From contig NZ_LN811355.1 in NCBI RefSeq assembly GCF_001006805.1, positions 258,590 to 309,492 on the forward strand: a stretch of DNA of 50,903 nucleotides, read 5' to 3'. The notes under the pieces were generated by a model. It made no database searches, was not told the DNA's origin, and saw only the letters and a program-made list of their open reading frames with translations. Origin of the DNA: Microvirga massiliensis. GTDB taxonomy: Bacteria; Pseudomonadota; Alphaproteobacteria; Rhizobiales; Beijerinckiaceae. Shown here in pieces: positions 9,073 through 19,141 of this stretch; position 1 is the stretch's first letter; the number at the start of each line of letters is the position of its first letter. Position numbers and translations under genes: made by a program.

Positions 9073-9828
9073 TCACGCTGCCGTAGCCCGGTACTCGGCG
9101 TAACCGCTCGCTTCGAGCTCGAGCGCAAGCTCCTTTCCGCCCGTGCGCACGATCTTGCCGTTCGACAACACGTGCACCGTGTCCGGGACGATGTGGTTGA
9201 GAAGCCGCTGGTAGTGCGTGATCACGAGAAAGGCGCGATCCGGCGAGCGGAGCGCATTGACGCCATCGGCAACGATCTGCAGGGCATCGATATCGAGGCC
9301 TGAATCCGTCTCATCGAGAATGCAGAAGGATGGCTGCAGAAGCGCCATCTGGAGGATTTCCATCCGCTTCTTCTCGCCGCCGGAGAAACCGACGTTCAAG
9401 CCGCGCTTCAGCATCTCCTTCGGGACCTCGAGCTGGGCAGCCGCCGCATTCACTCGCTTGATGAAATCCGGAGTGGAAAGTTCGGCTTCCCCTCTCGCCT
9501 TCCGCTGCGCATTCAGCGCCGCCTTCAGGAACGTCATCGTGGCGACCCCGGGAATTTCCAGGGGATACTGGAAAGCCAGGAAGAGACCTGCAGCAGCCCT
9601 TTGATCCGGCTCGAGCTCCAGGATGTTTTCGCCGTTGAGGAGGATCTCGCCGTCGAGGACCTCGTAGTCCTCCTTGCCAGCGATCACGTAGGAAAGGGTC
9701 GACTTGCCCGATCCGTTCGGGCCCATGATGGCAGCGACCTCTCCCTTGCCGACGTGCAGGGTAAGGCCATCGAGGATTCGCCGGTTGTCGATCTCTACGA
9801 CGAGGTTGTTGATCTGAAGCATATCCAT
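9073..9828 (-). CDS. sufC: Fe-S assembly ATPase SufC
   Basis: A 251-residue ABC-type ATPase that drives conformational change of SufB-SufD during cluster assembly; it is soluble and not a transporter. Walker A is GPNGSGKST (about residues 36-44), the signature is FSGGEKKRMEI, and Walker B is CILDETDSGLD, followed by the switch histidine in ITHYQRLL. FSGGEKKR is the usual SufC variant of the ABC signature. Two ATGs, residues 1 and 3, are possible starts. It lies 82 bases after sufB. Confidence 0.95.
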   Translation of the reverse strand: MDMLQINNLVVEIDNRRILDGLTLHVGKGEVAAIMGPNGSGKSTLSYVIAGKEDYEVLDGEILLNGENILELEPDQRAAAGLFLAFQYPLEIPGVATMTFLKAALNAQRKARGEAELSTPDFIKRVNAAAAQLEVPKEMLKRGLNVGFSGGEKKRMEILQMALLQPSFCILDETDSGLDIDALQIVADGVNALRSPDRAFLVITHYQRLLNHIVPDTVHVLSNGKIVRTGGKELALELEASGYAEYRATAA

Positions 9829-9910
9829 TCACCGAGCAGCAGGACCGGATGGCCCGGCCCGCCTGTAATGTTGAAGATCAGGAGCAGCGGGAATCGCGCT
9901 GCAGGCGCGG

Positions 9911-11383
<1,473 letters not shown>

Positions 11384-11451
11384 CGTGTCACTCCTCACCG
11401 CTCACGGTTTCAAGGACCGCGGGTTGATGGATGGCAAACGGGCGCAATTCT

Positions 11452-12606
11452 TCAGGCCGCGCTCGCCTGCCGCTTATATAGGGACGAAAAGACCCTTTCG
11501 CACGCCCCGGCAAACCAGGACACGTCCTCTTGGGTCGAATTCCACCCCAAACTCACACGTATGGCGCCATCCGCGAGGCCGGCGGAGACGCCGCAGGCCT
11601 CAAGGACATGCGACCGGCGAACCTTGCCGGACGAGCACGCCGCCCCTGAAGAAAGCGCCACGCCTTCGAGATCGAAGGCGATCAGCAGGGTCTCCGCCTT
11701 CAGGCCGGGCGCGCTAAAAGCTACGGTATTCGGCAGCCGCTCCGCCCGTACGCCGAAGATATGAACGTCCGGAACTAGCCTCCGCAGGTGGGCCTCCACC
11801 TCTTTCCGCAGAGCCAGGAGCCTGGAAGCCTCCCCGACACTTTCTGCATTGGCGGCTTCGGCAGCCGCTCCGAATCCGGCGATGCCTGCTACATTCTCGG
11901 TGCCGGCCCGGCGTCCTCGCTCCTGTCCGCCGCCGCGCAGGAGCGCCGAGGGAGGCACGACTCCATCGCCGAGCACGAGAGCGCCGACTCCCTTGGGCCC
12001 ACCGATCTTGTGTGCGGAGAACGTGATGGCGTCGAAATCACCGATCGAGAGCGGGAGCCGTCCGGCGACCTGGACCGCATCAGTATGAATCACGCCGCCG
12101 TGGCCGCGAACGAGATCTGCGGCTGCCGCGACCGGCTGCAGGACTCCGGTCTCGTTGTTCGCCGCCTGAATGGAAACCAGCAGGCCGCTCGCGTCTTGAT
12201 CGAGCCGCTCCGATAGCCAGTCGAGATTCACAACCCCATCGGAATCTACTGGGATGCGCTCGGCCTCTCCGAACCCATGGCCGTCGAGCACGCAGGGATG
12301 CTCGACCGCGCTCATCAGGAGGCGCTCGGTCGAAGCGCGCCCGCCTGCCGCAAGGCCCGGACGCAGCGCCAATGCCGCGGCCTCGCTCCCGCTCGAGGTG
12401 AAGACGACCTGTGACGGCTTTGCGCCGACGAGCCGAGCGACCTGCTCGCGAGCCTGCTCGACCAGTGCTCTTGCCGCGCGGCCTTCGGCGTGCACCGACG
12501 ATGGATTGCCGGGTAGCGCGAGGGCAGCCGACATTGCCGCCGCAGCCTCCGGTCGAACCGGGGCGCTGGCGTTGTAGTCGAGGTAGCTGCGCTGGCGAGC
12601 TGCCAT
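11452..12606 (-). CDS. Second cysteine desulfurase (SufS2, NifS/IscS-like), first gene of the suf operon
   Basis: A 384-residue class V aminotransferase-fold cysteine desulfurase. The PLP lysine is K200 in FSAHKIGGPKG, and the sulfur-carrying cysteine is C324 in SSGAACSSGK, within the longer loop typical of group I (IscS/NifS) enzymes. It therefore differs from the SufS in the same operon. In rhizobia this position is called sufS2. As promoter-proximal gene it is transcribed from the region with the Irr box. Why two desulfurases are kept in one operon is unresolved; one may serve a different acceptor. It could also be named iscS or nifS. Confidence 0.9.
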   Translation of the reverse strand: MAARQRSYLDYNASAPVRPEAAAAMSAALALPGNPSSVHAEGRAARALVEQAREQVARLVGAKPSQVVFTSSGSEAAALALRPGLAAGGRASTERLLMSAVEHPCVLDGHGFGEAERIPVDSDGVVNLDWLSERLDQDASGLLVSIQAANNETGVLQPVAAAADLVRGHGGVIHTDAVQVAGRLPLSIGDFDAITFSAHKIGGPKGVGALVLGDGVVPPSALLRGGGQERGRRAGTENVAGIAGFGAAAEAANAESVGEASRLLALRKEVEAHLRRLVPDVHIFGVRAERLPNTVAFSAPGLKAETLLIAFDLEGVALSSGAACSSGKVRRSHVLEACGVSAGLADGAIRVSLGWNSTQEDVSWFAGACERVFSSLYKRQASAA

Positions 12607-12729
12607 CCCGAAGGCCTGTCCAAATACGAAACTCTTGCAGTCGCCCCGGGTTGCCGTGCTAGAGCACCAACATCATCTCCCGTAGCGCCATCATCCGGCG
12701 AACGCGTTGCTGCGATCCAGCCGTCTGAC

Positions 12730-12746
12730 TTTAGAATAGTTCTAAA
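12730..12746. promoter_or_regulatory. Candidate Irr box (iron control element)
   Basis: A perfect inverted repeat, TTTAGAA-TAG-TTCTAAA, with 7-bp arms and 3-bp spacer. It matches the ICE/Irr-box consensus of Hyphomicrobiales (TTTAGAA-N3-TTCTAAA), the operator of Irr, a Fur-family regulator that senses heme and represses iron-using genes when iron is low. It lies 124 bases upstream of the first suf gene and just downstream of a plausible -10, where a bound repressor would block initiation. It also lies 85 bases upstream of the divergent hydrolase gene. Confidence 0.85.
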
Positions 12747-12750
12747 CGCA

Positions 12751-12780
12751 GATGTAGGGTCCGTCGGCGGCGCGAGTCAA
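12751..12780 (-). promoter_or_regulatory. Possible promoter of the suf operon
   Basis: On the minus strand TTGACT (12780-12775) is followed after 18 bases by TACATC (12756-12751). The -35 is good and the -10 weak. Transcription from it would begin inside the Irr box at 12730-12746, a layout that makes sense for repression. The hexamers are judged by eye only. Confidence 0.45.
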
Positions 12781-12830
12781 GACGGGTCTGACTGCCGGAC
12801 GGCAGGCCACAGAGAGAAGGTTCGCCACTT

Positions 12831-13550
12831 ATGCCTGAGGTTATCTTCACGGGTCCTGCCGGACGCATCGAGGGCCGCTATCAGCCGGCCAAGCAGAAGG
12901 GAGCGCCGATCGCGATCGTGCTGCATCCCCATCCGCAGTTCGGCGGCACGATGAACAACCAGATCGTGTACAATCTCTTCTATAACTTCGTGGGTCGCGG
13001 CTTCTCGGTTCTCCGGTTCAATTTCCGGGGCGTCGGCCGCAGTCAGGGCTCGTTCGACCACGGCCAGGGCGAACTCTCGGACGCGGCAGCGGCACTCGAT
13101 TGGGCCCAGGCCATGAACCCCGACGCACGGGCGTGCTGGATCGCTGGCGTCTCCTTCGGGTCCTGGATCGGTATGCAATTGCTCATGCGGCGCCCGGAGA
13201 TCGAAGGCTTCATTTCGATCGCCGCGATGGCCAACCGCTACGACTTCTCGTTCCTGGCTCCCTGCCCCTCATCCGGCCTCTTCGTCCATGGCTCGGAGGA
13301 TCGGGTTGCGCCGGTCAAGGACGTCGTGAGCGTCATCGAGAAGGTAAAGACGCAAAAGGGCGTGAAAATCGAGCATGCCGTCGTCGATGGCGCCAACCAT
13401 TTTTTTGATGGGAAGGTCGACGATCTCATGGAGGCGGTCGACGCCTATCTCACCAAGCGTTTGGGCAAGCCCGAGGGCGGCGGGGTGAATACGGCCGCGC
13501 TCGCCGAAGAGGACGCTGTCCCGCAGTTGGCTCCTGCGAAGGGGACCTGA
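12831..13550 (+). CDS. Alpha/beta hydrolase of the COG2945 type
   Basis: A 239-residue alpha/beta hydrolase with the hallmark HPHPQFGGTMNN near the N terminus, RFNFRGVGRSQG, the nucleophile elbow GVSFGSW (Ser), GSEDRVAP (acid) and ANHFFDGK (His). This small cytoplasmic family is widespread in proteobacteria, with no firm substrate. The C-terminal 25 residues after KRLGKPEG are a non-conserved tail. It is divergent from the suf operon and lies 180 bases before tyrS on the same strand, an order I recall from other alphaproteobacteria. Confidence 0.82.
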   Translation: MPEVIFTGPAGRIEGRYQPAKQKGAPIAIVLHPHPQFGGTMNNQIVYNLFYNFVGRGFSVLRFNFRGVGRSQGSFDHGQGELSDAAAALDWAQAMNPDARACWIAGVSFGSWIGMQLLMRRPEIEGFISIAAMANRYDFSFLAPCPSSGLFVHGSEDRVAPVKDVVSVIEKVKTQKGVKIEHAVVDGANHFFDGKVDDLMEAVDAYLTKRLGKPEGGGVNTAALAEEDAVPQLAPAKGT

Positions 13551-13729
13551 ACACCTTCCCGGGTCGGGCTGAACGGAATTCCACCTTCCCCATGAGCAGC
13601 CTATAGCGCGGCGCTAGCTGCAAGCGTCGATCGGGGCCTGCTCTGCGCGAGCAGTGACCGGGCACGATCCTCTCCCCAATCCTTCCGGAGGCATGGTGGT
13701 TCTCCGGTACCTGCTTTGGTGAGCAAGTC

Positions 13730-14992
13730 ATGAATGCCGCGGCTGAATCCAGTTTCCTGCGTACGCTCTTGGAGCGTGGCTTCGTTCACCAGATTTCCGA
13801 CTTAGCGGGCTTGGACCGGGAGGCGCGTGACGGACGCATCACGGCCTATATCGGCTTCGACTGTACCGCCCCTTCGCTCCATGTCGGGTCTCTCGTCCAG
13901 ATCATGATGCTGCGCTGGCTTCAGCAATGCGGCCATAAGCCGATCGTGCTGATGGGCGGAGGCACTACCCGCATCGGGGATCCCTCCGGGCGCGACGAGA
14001 CCCGCCGGATCCTGTCCGAGGCCGATATCGAGGCAAACAAGGCGGGAATCGCCTCCGTCTTCTCGAAATTCCTGACGTTCGGCGACGGCCCGACCGACGC
14101 CGTGATGATCGACAATGCCGACTGGCTTCTCAAGCTGAACTATATCGAGTTCCTGCGCGACGTCGGCCGGTACTTCTCGGTGAACCAGATGCTCACCTTC
14201 GATTCGGTGCGGTTGCGCCTCGATCGCGAGCAGCCGCTGTCGTTCATCGAGTTCAACTACATGATCCTCCAAGCCTACGACTTCGTCGAGCTGGCCCGGC
14301 GCTACGGTTGCGTCGTGCAGATGGGAGGCTCGGACCAGTGGGGAAACATCGTCAACGGGATCGATCTCGGGCGCCGTATGGGGACGCCACAGCTCTACGC
14401 CATCACGACGCCGCTCATCACCAGCGCGTCCGGCGCCAAGATGGGCAAGACCGCCAAGGGAGCGATCTGGCTCAACCCCGACCTTTTAACCCCTTATGAG
14501 TATTGGCAGTTCTGGCGCAACACCGAGGACGCCGACGTCGAGCGGTTCCTGAAACTGTTCACGATCTTGCCGCTGCCCGAGATCCGTCGCCTCAGCGCTC
14601 TCCAGGGCTCCGAGATCAACGAGGCTAAGAAGGTGCTCGCAACCGAAGCCACCGCCCTCCTGCATAGTCGGGAAGAGGCGGAGCAGGCTGCGGAAACGGC
14701 GCGCAAGACCTTCGAACAGGGCACTCTTGCCGAGACGCTCCCGACCGTCGCAATACCCCAAAGCGTCCTCGATGGCGGCCTCGGCATCTTGACCGCCTTC
14801 GGGCCGGAATTTGCCGGACTGGTGCCCTCGACGAGCGAGGCGCGGCGTCAGGTGAAATCGGGCGGTCTGCGCGTCAATGACCGGACCGTCACCGACGAGC
14901 GGGCGCAACTCGGTCCGGCAGACCTCACGCCCGAAGGCGTGATCAAACTCTCCTTCGGCAAGAAGCGACACGTCCTCCTCCGGCTGGCGTGA
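13730..14992 (+). CDS. tyrS: Tyrosyl-tRNA synthetase
   Basis: A 420-residue class I synthetase that charges tRNA-Tyr. The HIGH-type motif is LHVGSL (H51), the KMSKS-type motif is KMGKT (K237), and the tyrosine pocket signatures YIGFDCTAPSLH, MGGSDQWGNIVNG and YMILQAYDF are present. The C-terminal 70 residues (STSEARRQVKSGGLRVNDRTV) form an S4-like RNA-binding domain. The ATG at 13730 begins MNAAAESSFLRTLLERGF, matching the family. It converges on the AsmA-like gene with only 3 bases between stops. Confidence 0.96.
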   Translation: MNAAAESSFLRTLLERGFVHQISDLAGLDREARDGRITAYIGFDCTAPSLHVGSLVQIMMLRWLQQCGHKPIVLMGGGTTRIGDPSGRDETRRILSEADIEANKAGIASVFSKFLTFGDGPTDAVMIDNADWLLKLNYIEFLRDVGRYFSVNQMLTFDSVRLRLDREQPLSFIEFNYMILQAYDFVELARRYGCVVQMGGSDQWGNIVNGIDLGRRMGTPQLYAITTPLITSASGAKMGKTAKGAIWLNPDLLTPYEYWQFWRNTEDADVERFLKLFTILPLPEIRRLSALQGSEINEAKKVLATEATALLHSREEAEQAAETARKTFEQGTLAETLPTVAIPQSVLDGGLGILTAFGPEFAGLVPSTSEARRQVKSGGLRVNDRTVTDERAQLGPADLTPEGVIKLSFGKKRHVLLRLA

Positions 14993-14995
14993 CCG

Positions 14996-17900
14996 CTATC
15001 GCTCTGAAACCGGTGGTGGGACAGCCCCCGCCTCCGGTGCTGCCCCGGCTCCGAAGAGCCGCCTCAGGAAGCCCGGCGCAACCGCCGAGAGTGGGTTCAC
15101 GTTGAGAACGGGCGCACTCGGCTTTCCCGATACGCGGAAGTTCACCGCGAAAAGCCCCTCGTACTGCCCTCCTCCGAGGAGCGGGCCAAATAGCGGCACT
15201 TGGGCGAACATATTGTTCAGGCCGTAGGCCGGGATGAAAGTGCCCGCAACGTCCACCCGGTCCCTGCCATAATCGACGAAGCCGGCAAGGGTGAAGCCGA
15301 CCTGCTCGCCCCAGATCGCGGCGTCTCGAAAGTCGATCCGCCCGGGGCTGCGGCTGAAATCGAGCCTCGCCTTCGTGAAGCCGACCTCGTTGAGATCGAT
15401 CCGCATCGGCTGCACGTTGCCGGCTGTGTCCCGCCCGGCCACGACCTGTGACTGTGTGGGGATGATGCGCCGGAGCGCCGGCTCGTTCCGAAGCACGAAA
15501 TCGCGAAGGGTAGCATTGCCGATCTGCGGCCCGTCGGACGCCGCGAGCTGAAGCGTCAAGTCCCCGCCCGACATTCGTTCGTAGAGATCGAGAAAGCGCA
15601 GCAACGCCCCGGCATCTTCCGAGTGGAAATGGATGACCGGGGCCACGCCGGGTCTCGTGACCGTCTGGCTCGTGACATCGCTCGAGCCGAGACGGGCTTT
15701 CAGGTCGAGCCGGCGCAGTCTGTCCTTCCGCATCGAAGCTTTGACGGAGAAGCCCGTCATCGCCTCCTCGTTGTGGCCGGTCAGGATATTCAGGGCCACG
15801 TCGAGATCGAGATCCGCCGAGTCCTTACTCGCCGGCCCGTTCCGGCCGCCTGCCCCTCCTCCTGGGCCCGCAAGGGCTTTGATGAACGGCCGCGAGTCGC
15901 CAACATTGCCGCGCACTGTAACGCGATGAAATCCGTTCGCACGCTCCACGACGGCTCTCATGTCGTCGCCAGACGAGAGCTTGAGAGTCTGCAATTCGAG
16001 CTTGTCGAGATTTCCGTCAGAGGCGAGGATGGCAGACCCGCGCAACTGGACTGGGCCTGCATCGACGTGCAGTTCCCGGACCTCGGGTGAAGGCCCGTCG
16101 AGAAACAGGAAGGAAATCCGTCCGGGGCGGCCGACCGGCTTGGTCCAGCCTGGAAGGAGTTGATCGACACTTGCCTTCGCGAGATCCGCCTCGATTCGAA
16201 TCCCGGTGTTGCTGTTCCGTCCAATCGGGACCGTTGCCCTGACGGCCACGGGACCCGTGAGTTTCTGGCCGACACTGATGCCGCGCCGCGCACGGCCGGC
16301 CTCGTCGAGGATCAGTGAAACGGAGGCTTCGCCGCCCGCATCGCCCGCCTGCCGTATTGCGATGCTGGCAGGGCTCCCGGCCAGCTTGCCCTCGCCGTCG
16401 ATCGCAAGAGTTCCGTGATCGTAGGCAATCGCGAGATTGGCGGACTCGAGCTTCTCCTTGCCGACCAGCTTCTCGATGGAGAGATCCGCAACGGTCCCCG
16501 TCACGGCCAGCGGGAGGTCGGCAAAGGCCGGAATGTCGTTGATCGTCAGAGGGATTTCGACCCCCAAGTCGGCTTTTCCCTTCATGACGTCCGGATCCAG
16601 GCCGATCGAGGCTACCTTCTGAATCAGTGGCTCGCGCAGCAGGGCGCCCAGAGCATCGGCGGAGCCTTTCAGGCGGAAACCGATCCTGGCGATCGCGTCG
16701 TTACGCCAGAAATCGTCGATCGTGAAGGAACCCTCGCTTGCCTGTAGGCTTCGCTTTCCGGGCAAATCGACGACTCCGTCGGCGCCTCGAATCGATGCCG
16801 CCTGTCCGGTGACGGCTCCGATCACGCGCGTGTGTCGCACGGGTGGAAGTCCCTGGGCAACCTCCAGGGCGCCTTCGCTGATCGAGAAGTCCACCTTCAG
16901 AGCTCGCTCGGGCAATGGCCCTCCGGAATTCGCTATATCGAATTCTGCCCCGCTCATGTCGACGGTGAGCTTCAGGCTCTCGAGCTGCCCGGCCGTGAGG
17001 CTCCGGACAAGGAAACGGCGGACGGCCGGTGCGACTGCCTCGGGCCAGATGCGAAGCGCCGAGCGAACATCGGTCCCGCGACTGTCGACTGCCAGGGTGA
17101 GGGCGCGGGGATCCCCTGGCCTTCCGATCTTCCCGCTGAGATCGACCGCTAACTGCGGCCCACGGACCGAAAGATGCTCGATCCCGATCTCCTCGCCACC
17201 GGACAGGCTTGCCGAAAATTCGTCGATCTTGACGACTCGATCGGCCAATCCCGCGCCCGAGAGCACAGCATTTCTGCCCGAAAAGGCTCCTCGCCAGCCT
17301 TGACCGGGGAGGAGCGTCATCCCGCCTGCAAGGCGGATTGCCGTAGCGCCCGAGTCGATCGCAAGATTCTCCACATCGAGCGTGCCCCGGGCCTCATCCC
17401 AAGCAAGTTTGGCCGCGAGACTGTCGAGTGGGAACGGAGATGTGTCCTTGTCATGAATCCGGACTTGCCCCCCCTTACTCGCAATCGAGGCTCGCATGTC
17501 GGTAAGGCGTCCGTCCGCGAGGACGAGATCCAGCTCCCCGGAAAAGTTCGCATTCACGGTGGCGGGAATTCCCGACAGGCCCGAGAGGAGAAGAAGGTCC
17601 TGGGCTGGAGCATCCGCGACCTGCAGCGCCGCACGATAGTCATTGCCAGCACCCTTGGCGGTTCCGGCAATCTTCCAGTTTCCATGCGGGCCGAAAAGAA
17701 TCGACTCGAAGCTGCGGCTGCCGTCGGGAGCGCGTGCGAAGAGGGCGTCGACCCGATGAAAGGTCGTGCGCTCCCGACGGTCCGCATCGATGACCGAGAG
17801 TCGGGCATTGCTCAGCTTGGCCGCATTGAGGCTTCCGAGGAAGCCGTCGTGCCCAACCAGCAGATCGAGCACGCCGTCTGCCGCGAGAGAAACCTGCGAC

Positions 17901-18463
17901 GCGGAATTCCCTGACTGTTGGCGAATCCCGGCCTGCGAGGGTGACTCCGGCGTAGAAGGGGCGGCAGCAGCGGCATCCGGCTCGCCGCCAGGCAGAAACG
18001 ACAATGAGCCGTTACGACCCAGAGAGGCTCTCAACCAGAGATCCCTGAACTCGACAGAGCGGGGTTGAAGCTGGGCTCTCAGGAGTGAGAATACATCCAG
18101 GCTGATCAGCGCGTCCGGCACTCTCAGTACGAGGGCGCCGTCGGGATTTCGGATCTCGAGACCGGATGCGCGCAGCGCAGGATGGCCATCGCTAAGCTCG
18201 ATCGCCGAGCCGCTGACCGACACCGCCCAGCCTGGACCGACCCGCCCCGCCATCGCTTCGGAAAAGCCCGCTGGGAGCTCGGCGAGGCTGAGCGGGCCAG
18301 CCGCCAGCCGGAGGTAAAGGATCGCAAGAGCGGCGCCCGCGATGGCCAGCAAGCCGAGGGCCAAGTAGAGGATGCCCGAGAGAAATCGTACGAGCGCATT
18401 TCGTCGCCGCGGTGCCTTTCGGAACCTGTGGCGGAGCCGCGGTGATCTCTCGAGTAGCCTCAT
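14996..18463 (-). CDS. Large AsmA-like envelope protein (DUF3971/YhdP-like)
   Basis: A protein of about 1155 residues with one N-terminal membrane helix (FLSGILYLALGLLAIAGAALAILYL) after a basic leader, then a very long beta-rich periplasmic part. Repeated features such as SLDVFSLLRAQLQPRSVEFRDLWLRAS, DLSGKIG and the C-terminal YGRDRVDVAGTFIPAYGLNNMFAQVPLFGPLLGGGQYEGLFAVNFRVSGKPSAPVLNVNPLSAVAPGFLRRLF are typical of the AsmA/YhdP superfamily. In other bacteria these act as bridges moving phospholipid from inner to outer membrane. The function here is inferred from family only. The ATG at 18463 opens MRLLERSPRLRHRF; a TTG 17 codons upstream is possible. Confidence 0.82.
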   Translation of the reverse strand: MRLLERSPRLRHRFRKAPRRRNALVRFLSGILYLALGLLAIAGAALAILYLRLAAGPLSLAELPAGFSEAMAGRVGPGWAVSVSGSAIELSDGHPALRASGLEIRNPDGALVLRVPDALISLDVFSLLRAQLQPRSVEFRDLWLRASLGRNGSLSFLPGGEPDAAAAAPSTPESPSQAGIRQQSGNSASQVSLAADGVLDLLVGHDGFLGSLNAAKLSNARLSVIDADRRERTTFHRVDALFARAPDGSRSFESILFGPHGNWKIAGTAKGAGNDYRAALQVADAPAQDLLLLSGLSGIPATVNANFSGELDLVLADGRLTDMRASIASKGGQVRIHDKDTSPFPLDSLAAKLAWDEARGTLDVENLAIDSGATAIRLAGGMTLLPGQGWRGAFSGRNAVLSGAGLADRVVKIDEFSASLSGGEEIGIEHLSVRGPQLAVDLSGKIGRPGDPRALTLAVDSRGTDVRSALRIWPEAVAPAVRRFLVRSLTAGQLESLKLTVDMSGAEFDIANSGGPLPERALKVDFSISEGALEVAQGLPPVRHTRVIGAVTGQAASIRGADGVVDLPGKRSLQASEGSFTIDDFWRNDAIARIGFRLKGSADALGALLREPLIQKVASIGLDPDVMKGKADLGVEIPLTINDIPAFADLPLAVTGTVADLSIEKLVGKEKLESANLAIAYDHGTLAIDGEGKLAGSPASIAIRQAGDAGGEASVSLILDEAGRARRGISVGQKLTGPVAVRATVPIGRNSNTGIRIEADLAKASVDQLLPGWTKPVGRPGRISFLFLDGPSPEVRELHVDAGPVQLRGSAILASDGNLDKLELQTLKLSSGDDMRAVVERANGFHRVTVRGNVGDSRPFIKALAGPGGGAGGRNGPASKDSADLDLDVALNILTGHNEEAMTGFSVKASMRKDRLRRLDLKARLGSSDVTSQTVTRPGVAPVIHFHSEDAGALLRFLDLYERMSGGDLTLQLAASDGPQIGNATLRDFVLRNEPALRRIIPTQSQVVAGRDTAGNVQPMRIDLNEVGFTKARLDFSRSPGRIDFRDAAIWGEQVGFTLAGFVDYGRDRVDVAGTFIPAYGLNNMFAQVPLFGPLLGGGQYEGLFAVNFRVSGKPSAPVLNVNPLSAVAPGFLRRLFGAGAAPEAGAVPPPVSER

Positions 18464-18613
18464 TCTCGCTGCGCGGTCCGCCGGCCAGGGCTGGCGACAT
18501 ATGACTGGAATCAATGCCCGAACTTAGCCCGGACCTCTGATCGTTGCGACCATGTCGAGCGTGATATGAGCCGAGAAGACCCAGAACACTCACAATCCGA
18601 CCAAAGAGAGGCA

Positions 18614-19081
18614 ATGATGGGATTGACGATCGGGGAAATGGTTCCAGCCTTCAGCTTGCCGGCCACGGGGCAGCGGACGATCAGTTCGGACGGGCTGAAG
18701 GGACGGAAGGCGGTCCTGTATTTCTATCCGAAGGATGACACCTCCGGATGCACCGTCGAGGCGATCGATTTCCAGAGGCTCTATCCGGAGTTCCGAGCCG
18801 CCGGCACCGAGGTCGTCGGCATCTCCCCCGACGGGCTCAGGAGCCACGGCAGGTTCTGCGGCAAGCACGGGCTCGAGTTTCCGCTCGCTTCCGACGAGGA
18901 GAAGTCCACGCTCCAGGCGTTCGGCGTCTGGGTCGAGAAGAGCATGTATGGACGCAAATATATGGGCGTCGAACGCACGACCGTGTTGCTCGACTCCGAC
19001 GGGCGCGTGGCCCGGATCTGGCCGAAGGTGAAGGTGTCCGGACATGCCGAGGAAGTCCTCGCGGCCGCAAAAGCGCTTTAA
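18614..19081 (+). CDS. bcp: Thiol peroxidase, PrxQ/Bcp family
   Basis: A 155-residue peroxiredoxin that reduces hydrogen peroxide and organic peroxides using thioredoxin. The peroxidatic cysteine is C46 in YPKDDTSGCTVEA. The second cysteine five residues later, present in E. coli Bcp, is missing; instead C82 occurs in RFCGKHGL. A 36-residue spacing with the resolving cysteine in helix 3 is the alternative PrxQ layout, as in the Xylella enzyme. Start: two adjacent ATGs at 18614 and 18617, with AGAGAGG just upstream. The frame is open 16 codons further up but without ribosome binding site support. Confidence 0.92.
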   Translation: MMGLTIGEMVPAFSLPATGQRTISSDGLKGRKAVLYFYPKDDTSGCTVEAIDFQRLYPEFRAAGTEVVGISPDGLRSHGRFCGKHGLEFPLASDEEKSTLQAFGVWVEKSMYGRKYMGVERTTVLLDSDGRVARIWPKVKVSGHAEEVLAAAKAL

Positions 19082-19141
19082 CTTCAACGTTCCTTAACCT
19101 TAATGGGGTGTCGTCGTGCCGGATTCTACGGCACCGACACG

